DNA of 64,000 bases, taken from the NCBI RefSeq assembly GCF_900119145.1, contig NZ_FPIY01000004.1, forward strand, positions 124,001 through 188,000, written 5' to 3'. Positions 17,571-26,449 of the stretch are shown here, in pieces; position 1 is the stretch's first letter, and every line of letters starts with the position of its first letter. The notes under the pieces are model-generated. The model had not been told where the DNA came from and did not search any database. It saw nothing but the letters and a program-made list of their open reading frames with translations. The position numbers were made by a program, and so were the translations under genes. This stretch comes from Cellulophaga fucicola (GTDB taxonomy: Bacteria; Bacteroidota; Bacteroidia; Flavobacteriales; Flavobacteriaceae).

Positions 17571-19309
17571 TGAAAAACATAATATATCTAATTACAGTAC
17601 TCTTAACCATAGCAAGTTGTACTAAAAATCAATCTAAAGATAACACAGAATTAAATGAGTTTGTAGCTGCTTTAGATAATAAACCTTTAGAGGAAATTAA
17701 AGAAGAAGTAAACACCAATATTAAGCAATTTGAGTCTATGACTAAATTCTTTAATGGCTCATTTTCTAATGATATTAAAACAATTAATAAAGAAGATGAA
17801 AAATACGAAGAGCCATTTAAAGTAGATACCACAGGTATAAATAAAGCTCTTAAGCAGTTTAAAAATGTTAGATTTTCGCAAACTTATAGCGACTATAAAA
17901 GTGAATTGCAATTTATAGGCACCAATAACGATACAAAAGACCCTATAAAACTTGGCCAAGGTGTTACGCAAGCATTTATTCCTAAAAAGATATACTATCA
18001 TGATGGCGAGGTACGCACAGATAGTATTGAAGATTATGAGGTAGACTTTAATTTTAATGAGAGTTGGGGAAAAACAAAACCTATAGACAGCATAGATATT
18101 ACATTTAAAGTAGATTATATTAAAGATTATGATGTAGTTGAAATTTCATCAGAAAACCCAACAGTACAATATAAAGGAGGAGAAATTAACTTTATAAAAG
18201 CAGAAGGCAATTATATTTATTTTACGTTAAGTGATACAATTGCATCTCCCACAAAAGTACAAGGGCATAATGATGAAGGTAAAGTCCTAGACCGTAGCGG
18301 ATACTCTAACAATGGTGTTGCGCCTGGGGATGAAGAAGATATACTTACAGAAATGCTAGGTTACTTTAAAAAACTACAAAAAAAATTAAATAATGATGAT
18401 TTTAAAGATACTGCCGAGCTTCAAGAATATTTAAAAGACAACCTATCTAATGTAGATTTCTTTAATGATAATGATGGTATTTTTCACAAACAATATTACT
18501 ATTACGGTAATGTAAAAAGCGTGAAATTATTTTTTAAAAAAGCTACAGAAACCGAGGAAAAAACATTTACAGCATATAACCACGAACCAATTAGAGAAAA
18601 TGATGCACTAATTGCTATGCAAACAGAAGATGCAATTGTATTTTTAAACAATAAGGGAGAACCTAAAATAACAATAAAAGGAGCTGAAGGTTTAGAAAGT
18701 ATTGGAAGTAACTTTTATGAAGACTATGATCACTTTTATTACTTAAATAAAGCTGAAAAAAAACTAGACACACTTTTAGTTTACAGTGTAGAAGCTTTTA
18801 ATAACGGCCTTGTTGGTATACTACCTGAACAAGAAAATGAGGACTACATTCTTTACTCTTCAGATTACAAGCCTTTAAAATCAAGATCTTACTGGCTTAT
18901 AGAAGAAGTTGGCGATTTATTATTTGGAATTACTAGTGACAAAAAATATTATATTTTAGACGATAAAGCTAATGGTACTCTTGTTCCTGGTCTTGCTGAA
19001 ATTAATGACGAAATAGTTGAAGACAGAATTGTAGTAAAAGATAGTAACTCTAAAATAGGTTTTATGAATAGTAAAGGGAAAATAGTAATTCCTTTTAAAT
19101 ATGACGATGCAAGAGATTTTGAAGAAGGCATAACTACTGTAGAGTTTAACGGCACTTATAAGTTAATTGATCTAAACGGAAAAGTATTACTAGATACTAA
19201 ACAAGACGATCTAGATTACCAAAGAGAGGACGATGAAGGAAAAAGAATTTATAGTTTTGATTTTGGAAGAACAAAATACAACTACAAAGGAGAATTGTTA
19301 GAAAACTAA
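17570..19309 (+). CDS. WG-repeat-containing lipoprotein
   Basis: 579 residues; MKNIIYLITVLLTIASC is a lipoprotein signal with Cys17. The N-terminal half shares the Lys/Glu-rich style of the preceding lipoprotein. From about residue 480 there are WG-repeat units (KIGFMNSKGKIVIPFKYDDARDFEEG, YKLIDLNGKVLLDTK), the class common in Bacteroidota surface proteins. The coupled start suggests a complex with the upstream lipoprotein. Role unknown. Confidence 0.8.
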   Translation: MKNIIYLITVLLTIASCTKNQSKDNTELNEFVAALDNKPLEEIKEEVNTNIKQFESMTKFFNGSFSNDIKTINKEDEKYEEPFKVDTTGINKALKQFKNVRFSQTYSDYKSELQFIGTNNDTKDPIKLGQGVTQAFIPKKIYYHDGEVRTDSIEDYEVDFNFNESWGKTKPIDSIDITFKVDYIKDYDVVEISSENPTVQYKGGEINFIKAEGNYIYFTLSDTIASPTKVQGHNDEGKVLDRSGYSNNGVAPGDEEDILTEMLGYFKKLQKKLNNDDFKDTAELQEYLKDNLSNVDFFNDNDGIFHKQYYYYGNVKSVKLFFKKATETEEKTFTAYNHEPIRENDALIAMQTEDAIVFLNNKGEPKITIKGAEGLESIGSNFYEDYDHFYYLNKAEKKLDTLLVYSVEAFNNGLVGILPEQENEDYILYSSDYKPLKSRSYWLIEEVGDLLFGITSDKKYYILDDKANGTLVPGLAEINDEIVEDRIVVKDSNSKIGFMNSKGKIVIPFKYDDARDFEEGITTVEFNGTYKLIDLNGKVLLDTKQDDLDYQREDDEGKRIYSFDFGRTKYNYKGELLEN

Positions 19310-19343
19310 ACTTAGTAGCATATAAAGTAGCTAATTACATTCT

Positions 19344-19880
19344 ATGAAAAAAGCGCTGGTAGTACTATTTATTTTAGGGTTAAATAAAACCTTTTCTCAA
19401 AAGATAGATACTTTAAAAGTATATCAAAATGATGAACTTGCTTTTGAGAGGATAGATTATATGGCGCACAGACCTTGTAGTAAGCCAAAAGCAGCTACAA
19501 GATATAAGCAACTTAACCCTAAAGACAGTACTTATTATATTATTTACAACGACAAAAAACAATTAATAAAAGAAGGACTATACACCATAAAATACCCAGA
19601 TAAAGAAGATGAATACAAAGGAGCAATGTATAATTCTAAATCTTATTACTACAAAAACAATGGAGATTTAGTAGTTATTCATTATCAGGAAGATGGGCGT
19701 AATGTTAAAACAGCATTTTATGGTTCTAAAAATAAATTAAAAAAAATAAGATATATTGATAAAATCTCTGCAACTCCAACAAAAGATGAGATCTATAAAA
19801 ATAACACACTAATAGAAACAAGATATTTCATCAGTTTTTATGCTAATAAATACAATACCGTTAAAGAAAAAAAGCCTTGA
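19344..19880 (+). CDS. Secreted protein of unknown function
   Basis: 178 residues with a signal peptide (KKALVVLFILGLNKTFSQ). The mature part has repeated YYIIYNDKKQLIKEG, SYYYKNNGDLVVIHYQ and FYGSKNKLKKIRYI units of ~30-35 residues, reminiscent of MORN/toxin-immunity-like antiparallel beta repeats. Last gene of the 15809-19880 run. The stop codon lies within the stem of the following terminator. Confidence 0.75.
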   Translation: MKKALVVLFILGLNKTFSQKIDTLKVYQNDELAFERIDYMAHRPCSKPKAATRYKQLNPKDSTYYIIYNDKKQLIKEGLYTIKYPDKEDEYKGAMYNSKSYYYKNNGDLVVIHYQEDGRNVKTAFYGSKNKLKKIRYIDKISATPTKDEIYKNNTLIETRYFISFYANKYNTVKEKKP

Positions 19881-19900
19881 TACTTCTATCAAGGCTTTTT
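19871..19900 (+). terminator. Intrinsic terminator (repeated hairpin, copy 1)
   Basis: Stem GCCTTGATA (19874-19882), loop CTTC, TATCAAGGC, then five T, preceded by an A-run. The same stem recurs at 20521 and 27551. It closes the operon 15809-19880. Confidence 0.85.
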
Positions 19901-20011
19901 AATACTAGAGGTAGGTATATTCACTTATAAAAAAAGAAGCAAAATAATATAAAAGATGTAAAAATGGTATGGTAATTGGAGTAGTGAATCAGAACAAAAA
20001 AGTGTCATTTC

Positions 20012-20503
20012 ATGAACAATCTAAAATTGCCAATCTTATCATTATTAATTTTAATAATTACAGCTTCTTGCAGTAGTGATGATGATGATGATGCCAGCCA
20101 AGAACTATACTCGTCAGAAGATTTAACTATTTTACACAATAACAACTCTAAAACCTGGAAATTAGAAGCGTATTATGTTGATTACAATTCCAAGCAAAAA
20201 AGTGAACAAAATGATTGTCTTGTAGATGACATTTACACTTTTAAACCAGACGGAATTATAGAAGTAGTTACGGGGTTAGAAAATTGCTACTACGGAGATA
20301 ACGAAATTGCTGAAGCAGAATATAGTTTTTATGAAGATGAAGGGCATTTATATATAACTATAATTAGGGGCGAAATTACCAACAATCTTGTTAAAAGTAC
20401 TTCTTTTACCTTACAACTTATAGAACTAACAGAAAACAGAATGGTATTTGCTAGTGGAGACAAAGACAACTATAAAATATCTTTAATATTTATAACAGAA
20501 TAA
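20012..20503 (+). CDS. Lipocalin-like surface lipoprotein
   Basis: 163 residues. MNNLKLPILSLLILIITASC is a lipoprotein signal and the Cys is followed by SSDDDDD, the acidic pattern of the Bacteroidota lipoprotein export signal, implying display on the outer face of the outer membrane. The mature domain (NSKTWKLEAYYV, DDIYTFKPDGIIEVVTG, SFTLQLIELTENRMVFAS) fits the lipocalin-like domain of many small flavobacterial lipoproteins. Ligand unknown. It lies between two copies of the same terminator and is probably monocistronic. Confidence 0.8.
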   Translation: MNNLKLPILSLLILIITASCSSDDDDDASQELYSSEDLTILHNNNSKTWKLEAYYVDYNSKQKSEQNDCLVDDIYTFKPDGIIEVVTGLENCYYGDNEIAEAEYSFYEDEGHLYITIIRGEITNNLVKSTSFTLQLIELTENRMVFASGDKDNYKISLIFITE

Positions 20504-20515
20504 GTCAAAAAACTT

Positions 20516-20547
20516 AAAAAGCCTTGATATTTCTATCAAGGCTTTTT
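20516..20547 (+). terminator. Intrinsic terminator (repeated hairpin, copy 2)
   Basis: GCCTTGATA (20521-20529), loop TTTC, TATCAAGGC (20534-20542) and a T-run, flanked by As, so it can act for both the + gene ending at 20503 and the - gene ending at 20598. Confidence 0.85.
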
Positions 20548-20597
20548 AAGAATTATAATTAGAGAACTACCTTTATTTTTTACAGAAGCTGCTTTAT

Positions 20598-23500
20598 CTA
20601 AAACGCAAATCCAAGAACAAAGACAACTCTGCCTCCATCTGCACTATTAAAATACCCTATGTTAGCAGTAATAGCATCTACTCCACTTATCCATAAAGAG
20701 CCTCCATAGCTATTGTGCCAATTATCAGAAGTATCGTTTTTTAACCATACACGACCATAATCATAACTACCAGTAACCCCAAAACGTATCGGAATTACAC
20801 TAGTTTTTAATCCTCCTAATGCTAACCTTAAATCTGTATTTTGATAAAAAGATTGTTTCCCTATAAAGCGTTCGTTTCTAAAACCTCTTAAACCATTAAC
20901 TCCACCAATTTGCGCACCGTGGTAAAATTCAAAATTATCACCTATTATCAATTCTCCAGCAACTTTTGTGGCTAATATTAAAGAGCCGTTGCTATCTAAT
21001 TTATGATTTATTGCTAATTCTGGTATAAGGTACCCAAAACTGTTTTCCGCAGTGCTATTTCCAATATTTGTTTTATAACCTGTGGTAAGTTTAAGGTCCA
21101 TTCCTAAGGTAGGAAACGCAGGATTATCTTTGTTTTCAAATTCATAAGTCAATTCTCCACCTGCATATGTTTGTTTTTCAAAAATAGTACTACTTAGAGG
21201 TACGTTTATGGGATCATTTATAAATCTATCTGTTGTGTTTTCAACCTCAAAAGATTCTAATAATGTTTTTACATGAAATGCTCCTCCGTTATCGCCACGA
21301 TACACTAAAGAGATAGCAGCATTCCATTGCTTCAGACGCACTCGATTAAAATCTAGCTCTACCTCATCTTTATCATATGTACTCTCATTACCGAAACCAA
21401 AAAAGTTTTCCGAAAAATTAGGGCTAGTATATCGCCCTTCTACACCAAAATTCCACTTGTGAAAAATGTTAGAAAACTCCCCTTTATAGGCCAAGTCAAA
21501 ACCAGAGGTGCTTGTATAATAAGCAGCACTTATTAAATGTTTCTGTGTAAAAGGATTACGCTGTAAACCATAAAAAGTATTCGTATTTTGAATTCCTACT
21601 TTTAGGCCATCATCAGGATTAAAAGCAATAATAGGTAATAATTGATTAAAATTATGTTTAACTTTTCGGTGATCATAATTATTTATGTCATAATCATCTA
21701 CCAACCATTTTTTAGATGCCTTATTTACTATCGTATTATCTTTACCATCATAATCGTATAATTTTACCTTACGAGTATTTTTAAAGTCGTAAGTATCATT
21801 TTTTTTACCTCCAATAATTTTTACAGGAATTAAATTAGTCCCATCTCCTTCTACAACAAATGTATCTTTACCGTCAAGACCGTATATCCAAATTTCCTTG
21901 GTTACCTCTTTAGTAAAAGTTCTGTTTAGGAGACCTAAATCTTTTCTTTGTATCTCTACAGTAGTCTTTCCATTAGGAAAACGTGTAATTTTGAAGTCAT
22001 CTCCTTTTTGAGTTCCGGTTATTACTTCAAATTTATTTAGATAACTATAATATTCACGTGCAATTTTCATCAAATTATCGCGTCTACCTTTTAGTTTTAT
22101 TTTAATGTCTTCAATAGTTTCACCTTTAATTTCTTCTGGTATTGCATTAAAGGCTTTTTCTATAATATCGTCTGTAATGTTTGTCTGAATATATTTGGTC
22201 TGTTTCTCCCATTCTTCCCAGTCAGAGTTGTCAATTAAGGTTAAATCTAGGTGGTATGGTGAGGTTGCAAACCATTTAGCACTTCTAAGGTCTTCATCAT
22301 ATGATTGCATTTTTCTAAGTCCAGGAACAATTCTAGTAAGTACGGAAATTAAGCTACCATCATACTTTGAAAATGCCTGATCACGATCTCTAGGAATAGG
22401 TTTGCAATATTCGGTCCCATCTTCGTTCTTAAATAATGCCCATCTCCATTGATCTTCGTGTCTATCCCAATCTCCAAGTAGCATATCAAATAAACGTGCT
22501 CTTATATAAGAAGGCTCATCTACAACAGATTTTCCTGATTTGTTAATCTCTTGCAAAACATCTGCAGTACTCAGAATTTTTTTAGGATTACCAAAACTCT
22601 GTGCTCCTACTTGGGTATCACCAACATGTTCCTCTATCATATACAGTTCATCACCAAACTCATCATTGTAAACGCCAAGTGTATTTTGTTTGGGTATATA
22701 ATACAGTACAGGGTTAGTGTGTGATACATCAATTGCATCAGCCAAATCACCAATAGCAAAAGGAGTGTAAGGATGAGAGGTTGTATAAAAATCTGCTAAA
22801 AACTTATCTACTACCGTACCATCTAAGGCATCTCCTATATATACATCCTGAAATGCATTGGCTTGCAAAAACTTTATTGTACTTTTTTTAAGGGCTCGCA
22901 TTACAAATTGTCTTCCTGAACTGTCTTCTAATCTCAATGATTTTGATTGTTGTCCTCCTCCACGTTTAACAGGTGTTAAGCCACCCATAAGTGTATCTAA
23001 AAAAACTACTTTAGCGTTTACATATTTGCTATAGTACTCTCTGTAATGTTCTCCCCAAAGCCCTTTATAAAAACCACTTTTTGTAGTAGCTTCTTTAGTG
23101 TAAACCGATGCTTCTTTTCTTTTTAAAAAAGTACTTTTAGGTGAAAAACTGACTGAGGTACCTTCCTTTTTGCCTTTAAAAATTACAGTTTCAAATACTG
23201 CTTTTGATTCACCTTCTTCCACTGTAAAAAAGTGAACTGTAACTTTTCCGTTTATATCAATATCTAATCTTGAATATCCGTTTTGTGCTGTAGCAAAACT
23301 ACCATCTTTAGCTTTTTTTACATTTTCAGTAGCTCCTGCTGCACCACTTATAATTTGCGGAACTCTTTTGTTTATATATTGAAGGTTTTGATCGTGACCC
23401 GAAATAAAAATAATATCTTCATTTAATCTTGCAATAGTCTTTAATCGCTTTCTTAAAGATTTGTATTGCTTGTTTTGATAGTTATGTATTGATGGTGCTG

Positions 23501-24158
23501 CCGTATTACCTATTAAACCCTGTTTTGTAAGTGTTTCAATTGGATGATGAATGGCTATAATTTTTATTTTCCCTTGTGCTTTTTTTATTTGGTTTTCAAA
23601 CTCTAAAAAGAATAGATTTCTATTTTTAATTTCAGACGATTCATTAATATAAATTTGTTGATTCCAATCTTCCAGATACCATTGCGAGTCTATCGTAATT
23701 AATACAATATTTTTAGAAACATTATATTTCTTAATTGGCTCACCATCATTTGGGTAAAATTTGGCATTGCTATTTTTTTCAACATATTCCTCAATATTTT
23801 CTAATCCTTTTATCCCATCTAGATTCCATTCGTTACTTCCAGGAATAAACACCACATCTTTTTTTAGTGATGCTATTACGCGTAATTGTTTATCAATTTC
23901 TTTCTTAAATACTTTTTTTGGTGTTGCATTTCCAAGTATTAATAACAAGGCTTTTTCTGTAGATGCAGCATCTTTTGCTATTTGAGATAGTACTTCTGTA
24001 TTTAGTGTATTACCAGTATTTGCTGTAATAAAAATTGATTTCTCTATTTCTTGAGCAGAACTATTTAAACTAAAAACCAATGTACAAACTATAAAAATGG
24101 AATTGAATAGTCTTCTATAAATATTGATTTTCTTTATGTGGTTATTTACTGCTGACAT
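20598..24158 (-). CDS. Degenerate metallophosphoesterase fused to an Omp85/BamA-like outer-membrane barrel
   Basis: 1186 residues; signal peptide ends near AQ at residue 36. Residues ~40-280 follow the calcineurin-like phosphoesterase layout, but key metal ligands are changed: ANTGN at 46-50 in place of GDxGN, LGNAT at 75-79 in place of GD, PGSNEW at 106-111 in place of GNHDW, and GHDQNLQ at 254-260 in place of GHxHxLQ; only HHP (204-206) is intact. The middle has RGGGQQSKSLRLEDSSGRQFVMRALKK and RDRDQAFSKYDG, a region shared with large flavobacterial phosphoesterase-porin proteins. The C-terminal ~350 residues are a surface-antigen/BamA-type barrel ending in VFVLGFAF. It overlaps the upstream gene by 17 bases. 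Probable outer-membrane protein with a catalytically dead N-domain. Confidence 0.85.
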   Translation of the reverse strand: MSAVNNHIKKINIYRRLFNSIFIVCTLVFSLNSSAQEIEKSIFITANTGNTLNTEVLSQIAKDAASTEKALLLILGNATPKKVFKKEIDKQLRVIASLKKDVVFIPGSNEWNLDGIKGLENIEEYVEKNSNAKFYPNDGEPIKKYNVSKNIVLITIDSQWYLEDWNQQIYINESSEIKNRNLFFLEFENQIKKAQGKIKIIAIHHPIETLTKQGLIGNTAAPSIHNYQNKQYKSLRKRLKTIARLNEDIIFISGHDQNLQYINKRVPQIISGAAGATENVKKAKDGSFATAQNGYSRLDIDINGKVTVHFFTVEEGESKAVFETVIFKGKKEGTSVSFSPKSTFLKRKEASVYTKEATTKSGFYKGLWGEHYREYYSKYVNAKVVFLDTLMGGLTPVKRGGGQQSKSLRLEDSSGRQFVMRALKKSTIKFLQANAFQDVYIGDALDGTVVDKFLADFYTTSHPYTPFAIGDLADAIDVSHTNPVLYYIPKQNTLGVYNDEFGDELYMIEEHVGDTQVGAQSFGNPKKILSTADVLQEINKSGKSVVDEPSYIRARLFDMLLGDWDRHEDQWRWALFKNEDGTEYCKPIPRDRDQAFSKYDGSLISVLTRIVPGLRKMQSYDEDLRSAKWFATSPYHLDLTLIDNSDWEEWEKQTKYIQTNITDDIIEKAFNAIPEEIKGETIEDIKIKLKGRRDNLMKIAREYYSYLNKFEVITGTQKGDDFKITRFPNGKTTVEIQRKDLGLLNRTFTKEVTKEIWIYGLDGKDTFVVEGDGTNLIPVKIIGGKKNDTYDFKNTRKVKLYDYDGKDNTIVNKASKKWLVDDYDINNYDHRKVKHNFNQLLPIIAFNPDDGLKVGIQNTNTFYGLQRNPFTQKHLISAAYYTSTSGFDLAYKGEFSNIFHKWNFGVEGRYTSPNFSENFFGFGNESTYDKDEVELDFNRVRLKQWNAAISLVYRGDNGGAFHVKTLLESFEVENTTDRFINDPINVPLSSTIFEKQTYAGGELTYEFENKDNPAFPTLGMDLKLTTGYKTNIGNSTAENSFGYLIPELAINHKLDSNGSLILATKVAGELIIGDNFEFYHGAQIGGVNGLRGFRNERFIGKQSFYQNTDLRLALGGLKTSVIPIRFGVTGSYDYGRVWLKNDTSDNWHNSYGGSLWISGVDAITANIGYFNSADGGRVVFVLGFAF

Positions 24159-24525
24159 AGTTTAGTTGAGTTTTTTTAAGGATGATAAGTGCTGTGAAAA
24201 TTAGTAATGATATATAACACATAGGTATTCCTAAATCAGTTTTAGGGCATTCTGCATTACTTATAAATTGCATTACCGATGCCACTAAAGCAATTAGTGC
24301 TGCAATACCGGTAAATAAGAAATAAATGAGATTCCATTTTTTAAACAAATGCGAAATAAAGGGAAGTATAAAACATATTAGAATGATTAAACAGGCGGGC
24401 ACAGCCCCAAATTTGGGGCAGCCATCACCTGTTGTAAATTCTGTAATAACTAGACTACCCGCACCAAAAAGCCCGATGAGGAATAGCATATTTATAACCC
24501 AGAATAAAGTAGTACTAGCTTTCAT
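24142..24525 (-). CDS. Small four-helix membrane protein with duplicated CPK...C motif
   Basis: 127 residues with four predicted transmembrane segments. Two similar loops occur, GDGCPKFGAVPAC and NAECPKTDLGIPMC, each after the first helix of a hairpin, so the protein seems an internal duplication of a two-helix unit. The paired cysteines would be on the same membrane face and could form disulfides or bind metal. Not recognised. Its end overlaps the phosphoesterase-like gene and its start follows the 87-residue gene by 2 bases. Confidence 0.75.
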   Translation of the reverse strand: MKASTTLFWVINMLFLIGLFGAGSLVITEFTTGDGCPKFGAVPACLIILICFILPFISHLFKKWNLIYFLFTGIAALIALVASVMQFISNAECPKTDLGIPMCYISLLIFTALIILKKTQLNYVSSK

Positions 24526-24527
24526 TT

Positions 24528-24791
24528 TTAGCGGTTATATGACAAGTGGGTATACTCTAGACCGCTAACCTTACTTTTTAGCTGTATACCTGTTAAATGC
24601 GTAACCACAAAATTTTGAATAAAAGTATATTTACTACTGTGATTATTAACTTCAATCTGTAGATCCTTATATTTTTCACGAACTACGTTTCCGTATTCTT
24701 GGTCACCCCAACAATTAAGACAAACACCTTCAGGAACTTTATCCAATTCGTCTGGTCTTTTATTGAACATTCTTTTTAGAAATTCTATCAT
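24528..24791 (-). CDS. Small conserved protein with CxxC
   Basis: 87 residues. MIEFLKRMFNKRPDELDKVPEGVCLNCWGDQEYGN has one CLNC pair (residues ~24-27). A second metal-ligand pair that related proteins may carry at the C-terminus is not present here. No signal peptide. The ATG overlaps the stop of the upstream gene (ATGA). Function unknown; coupling suggests a partner of the membrane proteins in this operon. Confidence 0.7.
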   Translation of the reverse strand: MIEFLKRMFNKRPDELDKVPEGVCLNCWGDQEYGNVVREKYKDLQIEVNNHSSKYTFIQNFVVTHLTGIQLKSKVSGLEYTHLSYNR

Positions 24792-26449
24792 TTTTTTGCT
24801 TTCAAGGTTGTTACTACAGTATCATTTGCCATTTGTAGATTACGTTCTTTAATAACATCTACAACCGAATTAATTTTAGGCGAAATAATCTCGTCTTTAT
24901 CTCCATTTGAATAGGCTACCGTTATTTTATCGATATGCTGAGTTTTACCTAATCCAAAATGAAGTAATGCAGTTTGATCACTCACTAAGCCCTCACCAGT
25001 TACCAACCAATCTGTAAAAGTTCCTTCTGACGTAACAACGGTAACTTTTGCACCCATTGCTTCTGCCGCATCAGCTAAATCTACCTGTACAAAATTGTTG
25101 GAATTTCCTTTGTTGATAAAAGCATTTGAAGGACCGTCGATATTAGTCCAAATTATATCTAAATGACCATCAGTATTAAAATCACTAACAAGGGCTGTAA
25201 TACCATAAAACGGATTTTCAACACCACTTTCAGATTCTGTTGGCACAAAGGTGTGGTCTTCTTTTTGAATCAGTAATCGCCCTGGAAGTTTAAATATTTT
25301 ACTAAAAGGAAAATCTACATAGTTCTCAGCCACCAACAAATCTTGCAGTCCGTCATTATTCATATCAGCAAAAGTGCATCCCCAAGAAAACTCGTATCCT
25401 GCAATTTTAGCATCTTCCGCAGCATCAGTAAATTTAAAATTCCCTTCATTCTTAAAAAGAATCCATTTATCATTAAAAAGGGATTTATCCTTAATGTCAC
25501 CGCTTGCCATAAAATTTGGGGCAGTCGTACCAACATTAGAAAACATAAAATCTACCAATCCGTCATTATTATAATCACCTACAGCTAGTCCCATTGGGTA
25601 AGCAAACTTACCCGTTAACGGATTCTCTTTCATCGTAAATGTTAAGTCTCCATTGTTTTTATAAGTTCTAGCTTCGCCAGTATCATGAACTACAACAAGA
25701 TCTAACCAAGAGTCATTGTCAATATCTACTAAAACCCCCTGAAAGGTATTATGTATGTAGTCTAAGCCTGCGGCTTTAGTAATACTCTTAAAAGTATTGT
25801 CACCGTTATTTAATAATAACTCACTTGTGGCACCATAATCATAGCGTTCAAAAATGTTTTGTCCTTCCATTAGTTCCTTTTTAAGGTAGGTGGCTAAAAA
25901 AATATCCAAATCTCCGTCTTTATCAATATCTCCAAGCGTAATTCCTGCTGGACTGGATTTCACATTCATAGGTGTTTCAACCAGTTTCTCTGTAAATTTT
26001 TCACCATCATTATAATAGATACGTAAACCATCTTCGCGACCAATAATTAGATCGGTAAACCCGTTATTGTCCATATCTCCCGAAACAACTCCTAATGATG
26101 CTGTGTTGCTTCCTTTTTTTGGTAACCCAACTTCATCTGAAATTAATACAAATTCGTTATTACGATATGCGTAAATGGCATCTTCTTGGGTTAACCCCCC
26201 TCCAAAGAAAACCTCATCAATATTATCATTGTCAATATCTATAAGAGCAGAAGGAGCTAATGGAAGTGATTTTTCACCAGTATACTTATGAATAAAATCT
26301 AATGGAACACTTGTGAATCTAGGAATTTTACTTGATTCAATACTTACATCATATTTATCAGAGGTGGCATCTCTCCAGAATCTAAAAAGTACCATTACGA
26401 CCATTAAAAAAGCCAATAGTCCTATTAATTTTAAAAAAAATTTAATCAT
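24788..26449 (-). CDS. FG-GAP/VCBS and ASPIC/UnbV domain protein (CRTAC1-like)
   Basis: 553 residues. The N-terminal hydrophobic helix (FFLKLIGLLAFLMVVMVLF) is an anchor or signal. Seven DxDxDG-type calcium loops appear (DIDNDNIDE, DMDNNGFTD, DIDKDGDLD, DIDNDSWLD, DYNNDGLVD, DMNNDGLQD, DFNTDGHLD), consistent with an integrin-type propeller. The C-terminal ~100 residues (GAKVTVVTSEGTFTDWLVTGEGLVSDQ, HFGLGKTQHIDKITV) are the ASPIC/UnbV domain. Expected outside the cytoplasm. Ligand unknown. It overlaps both neighbours by a few bases, in the same operon. Confidence 0.9.
   Translation of the reverse strand: MIKFFLKLIGLLAFLMVVMVLFRFWRDATSDKYDVSIESSKIPRFTSVPLDFIHKYTGEKSLPLAPSALIDIDNDNIDEVFFGGGLTQEDAIYAYRNNEFVLISDEVGLPKKGSNTASLGVVSGDMDNNGFTDLIIGREDGLRIYYNDGEKFTEKLVETPMNVKSSPAGITLGDIDKDGDLDIFLATYLKKELMEGQNIFERYDYGATSELLLNNGDNTFKSITKAAGLDYIHNTFQGVLVDIDNDSWLDLVVVHDTGEARTYKNNGDLTFTMKENPLTGKFAYPMGLAVGDYNNDGLVDFMFSNVGTTAPNFMASGDIKDKSLFNDKWILFKNEGNFKFTDAAEDAKIAGYEFSWGCTFADMNNDGLQDLLVAENYVDFPFSKIFKLPGRLLIQKEDHTFVPTESESGVENPFYGITALVSDFNTDGHLDIIWTNIDGPSNAFINKGNSNNFVQVDLADAAEAMGAKVTVVTSEGTFTDWLVTGEGLVSDQTALLHFGLGKTQHIDKITVAYSNGDKDEIISPKINSVVDVIKERNLQMANDTVVTTLKAKK

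Noticed and set aside
20598-24158. Frameshifted or broken phosphoesterase pseudogene
   Set aside because: The frame is intact through a complete barrel with a proper signal peptide, so degenerate motifs are not due to gene decay.
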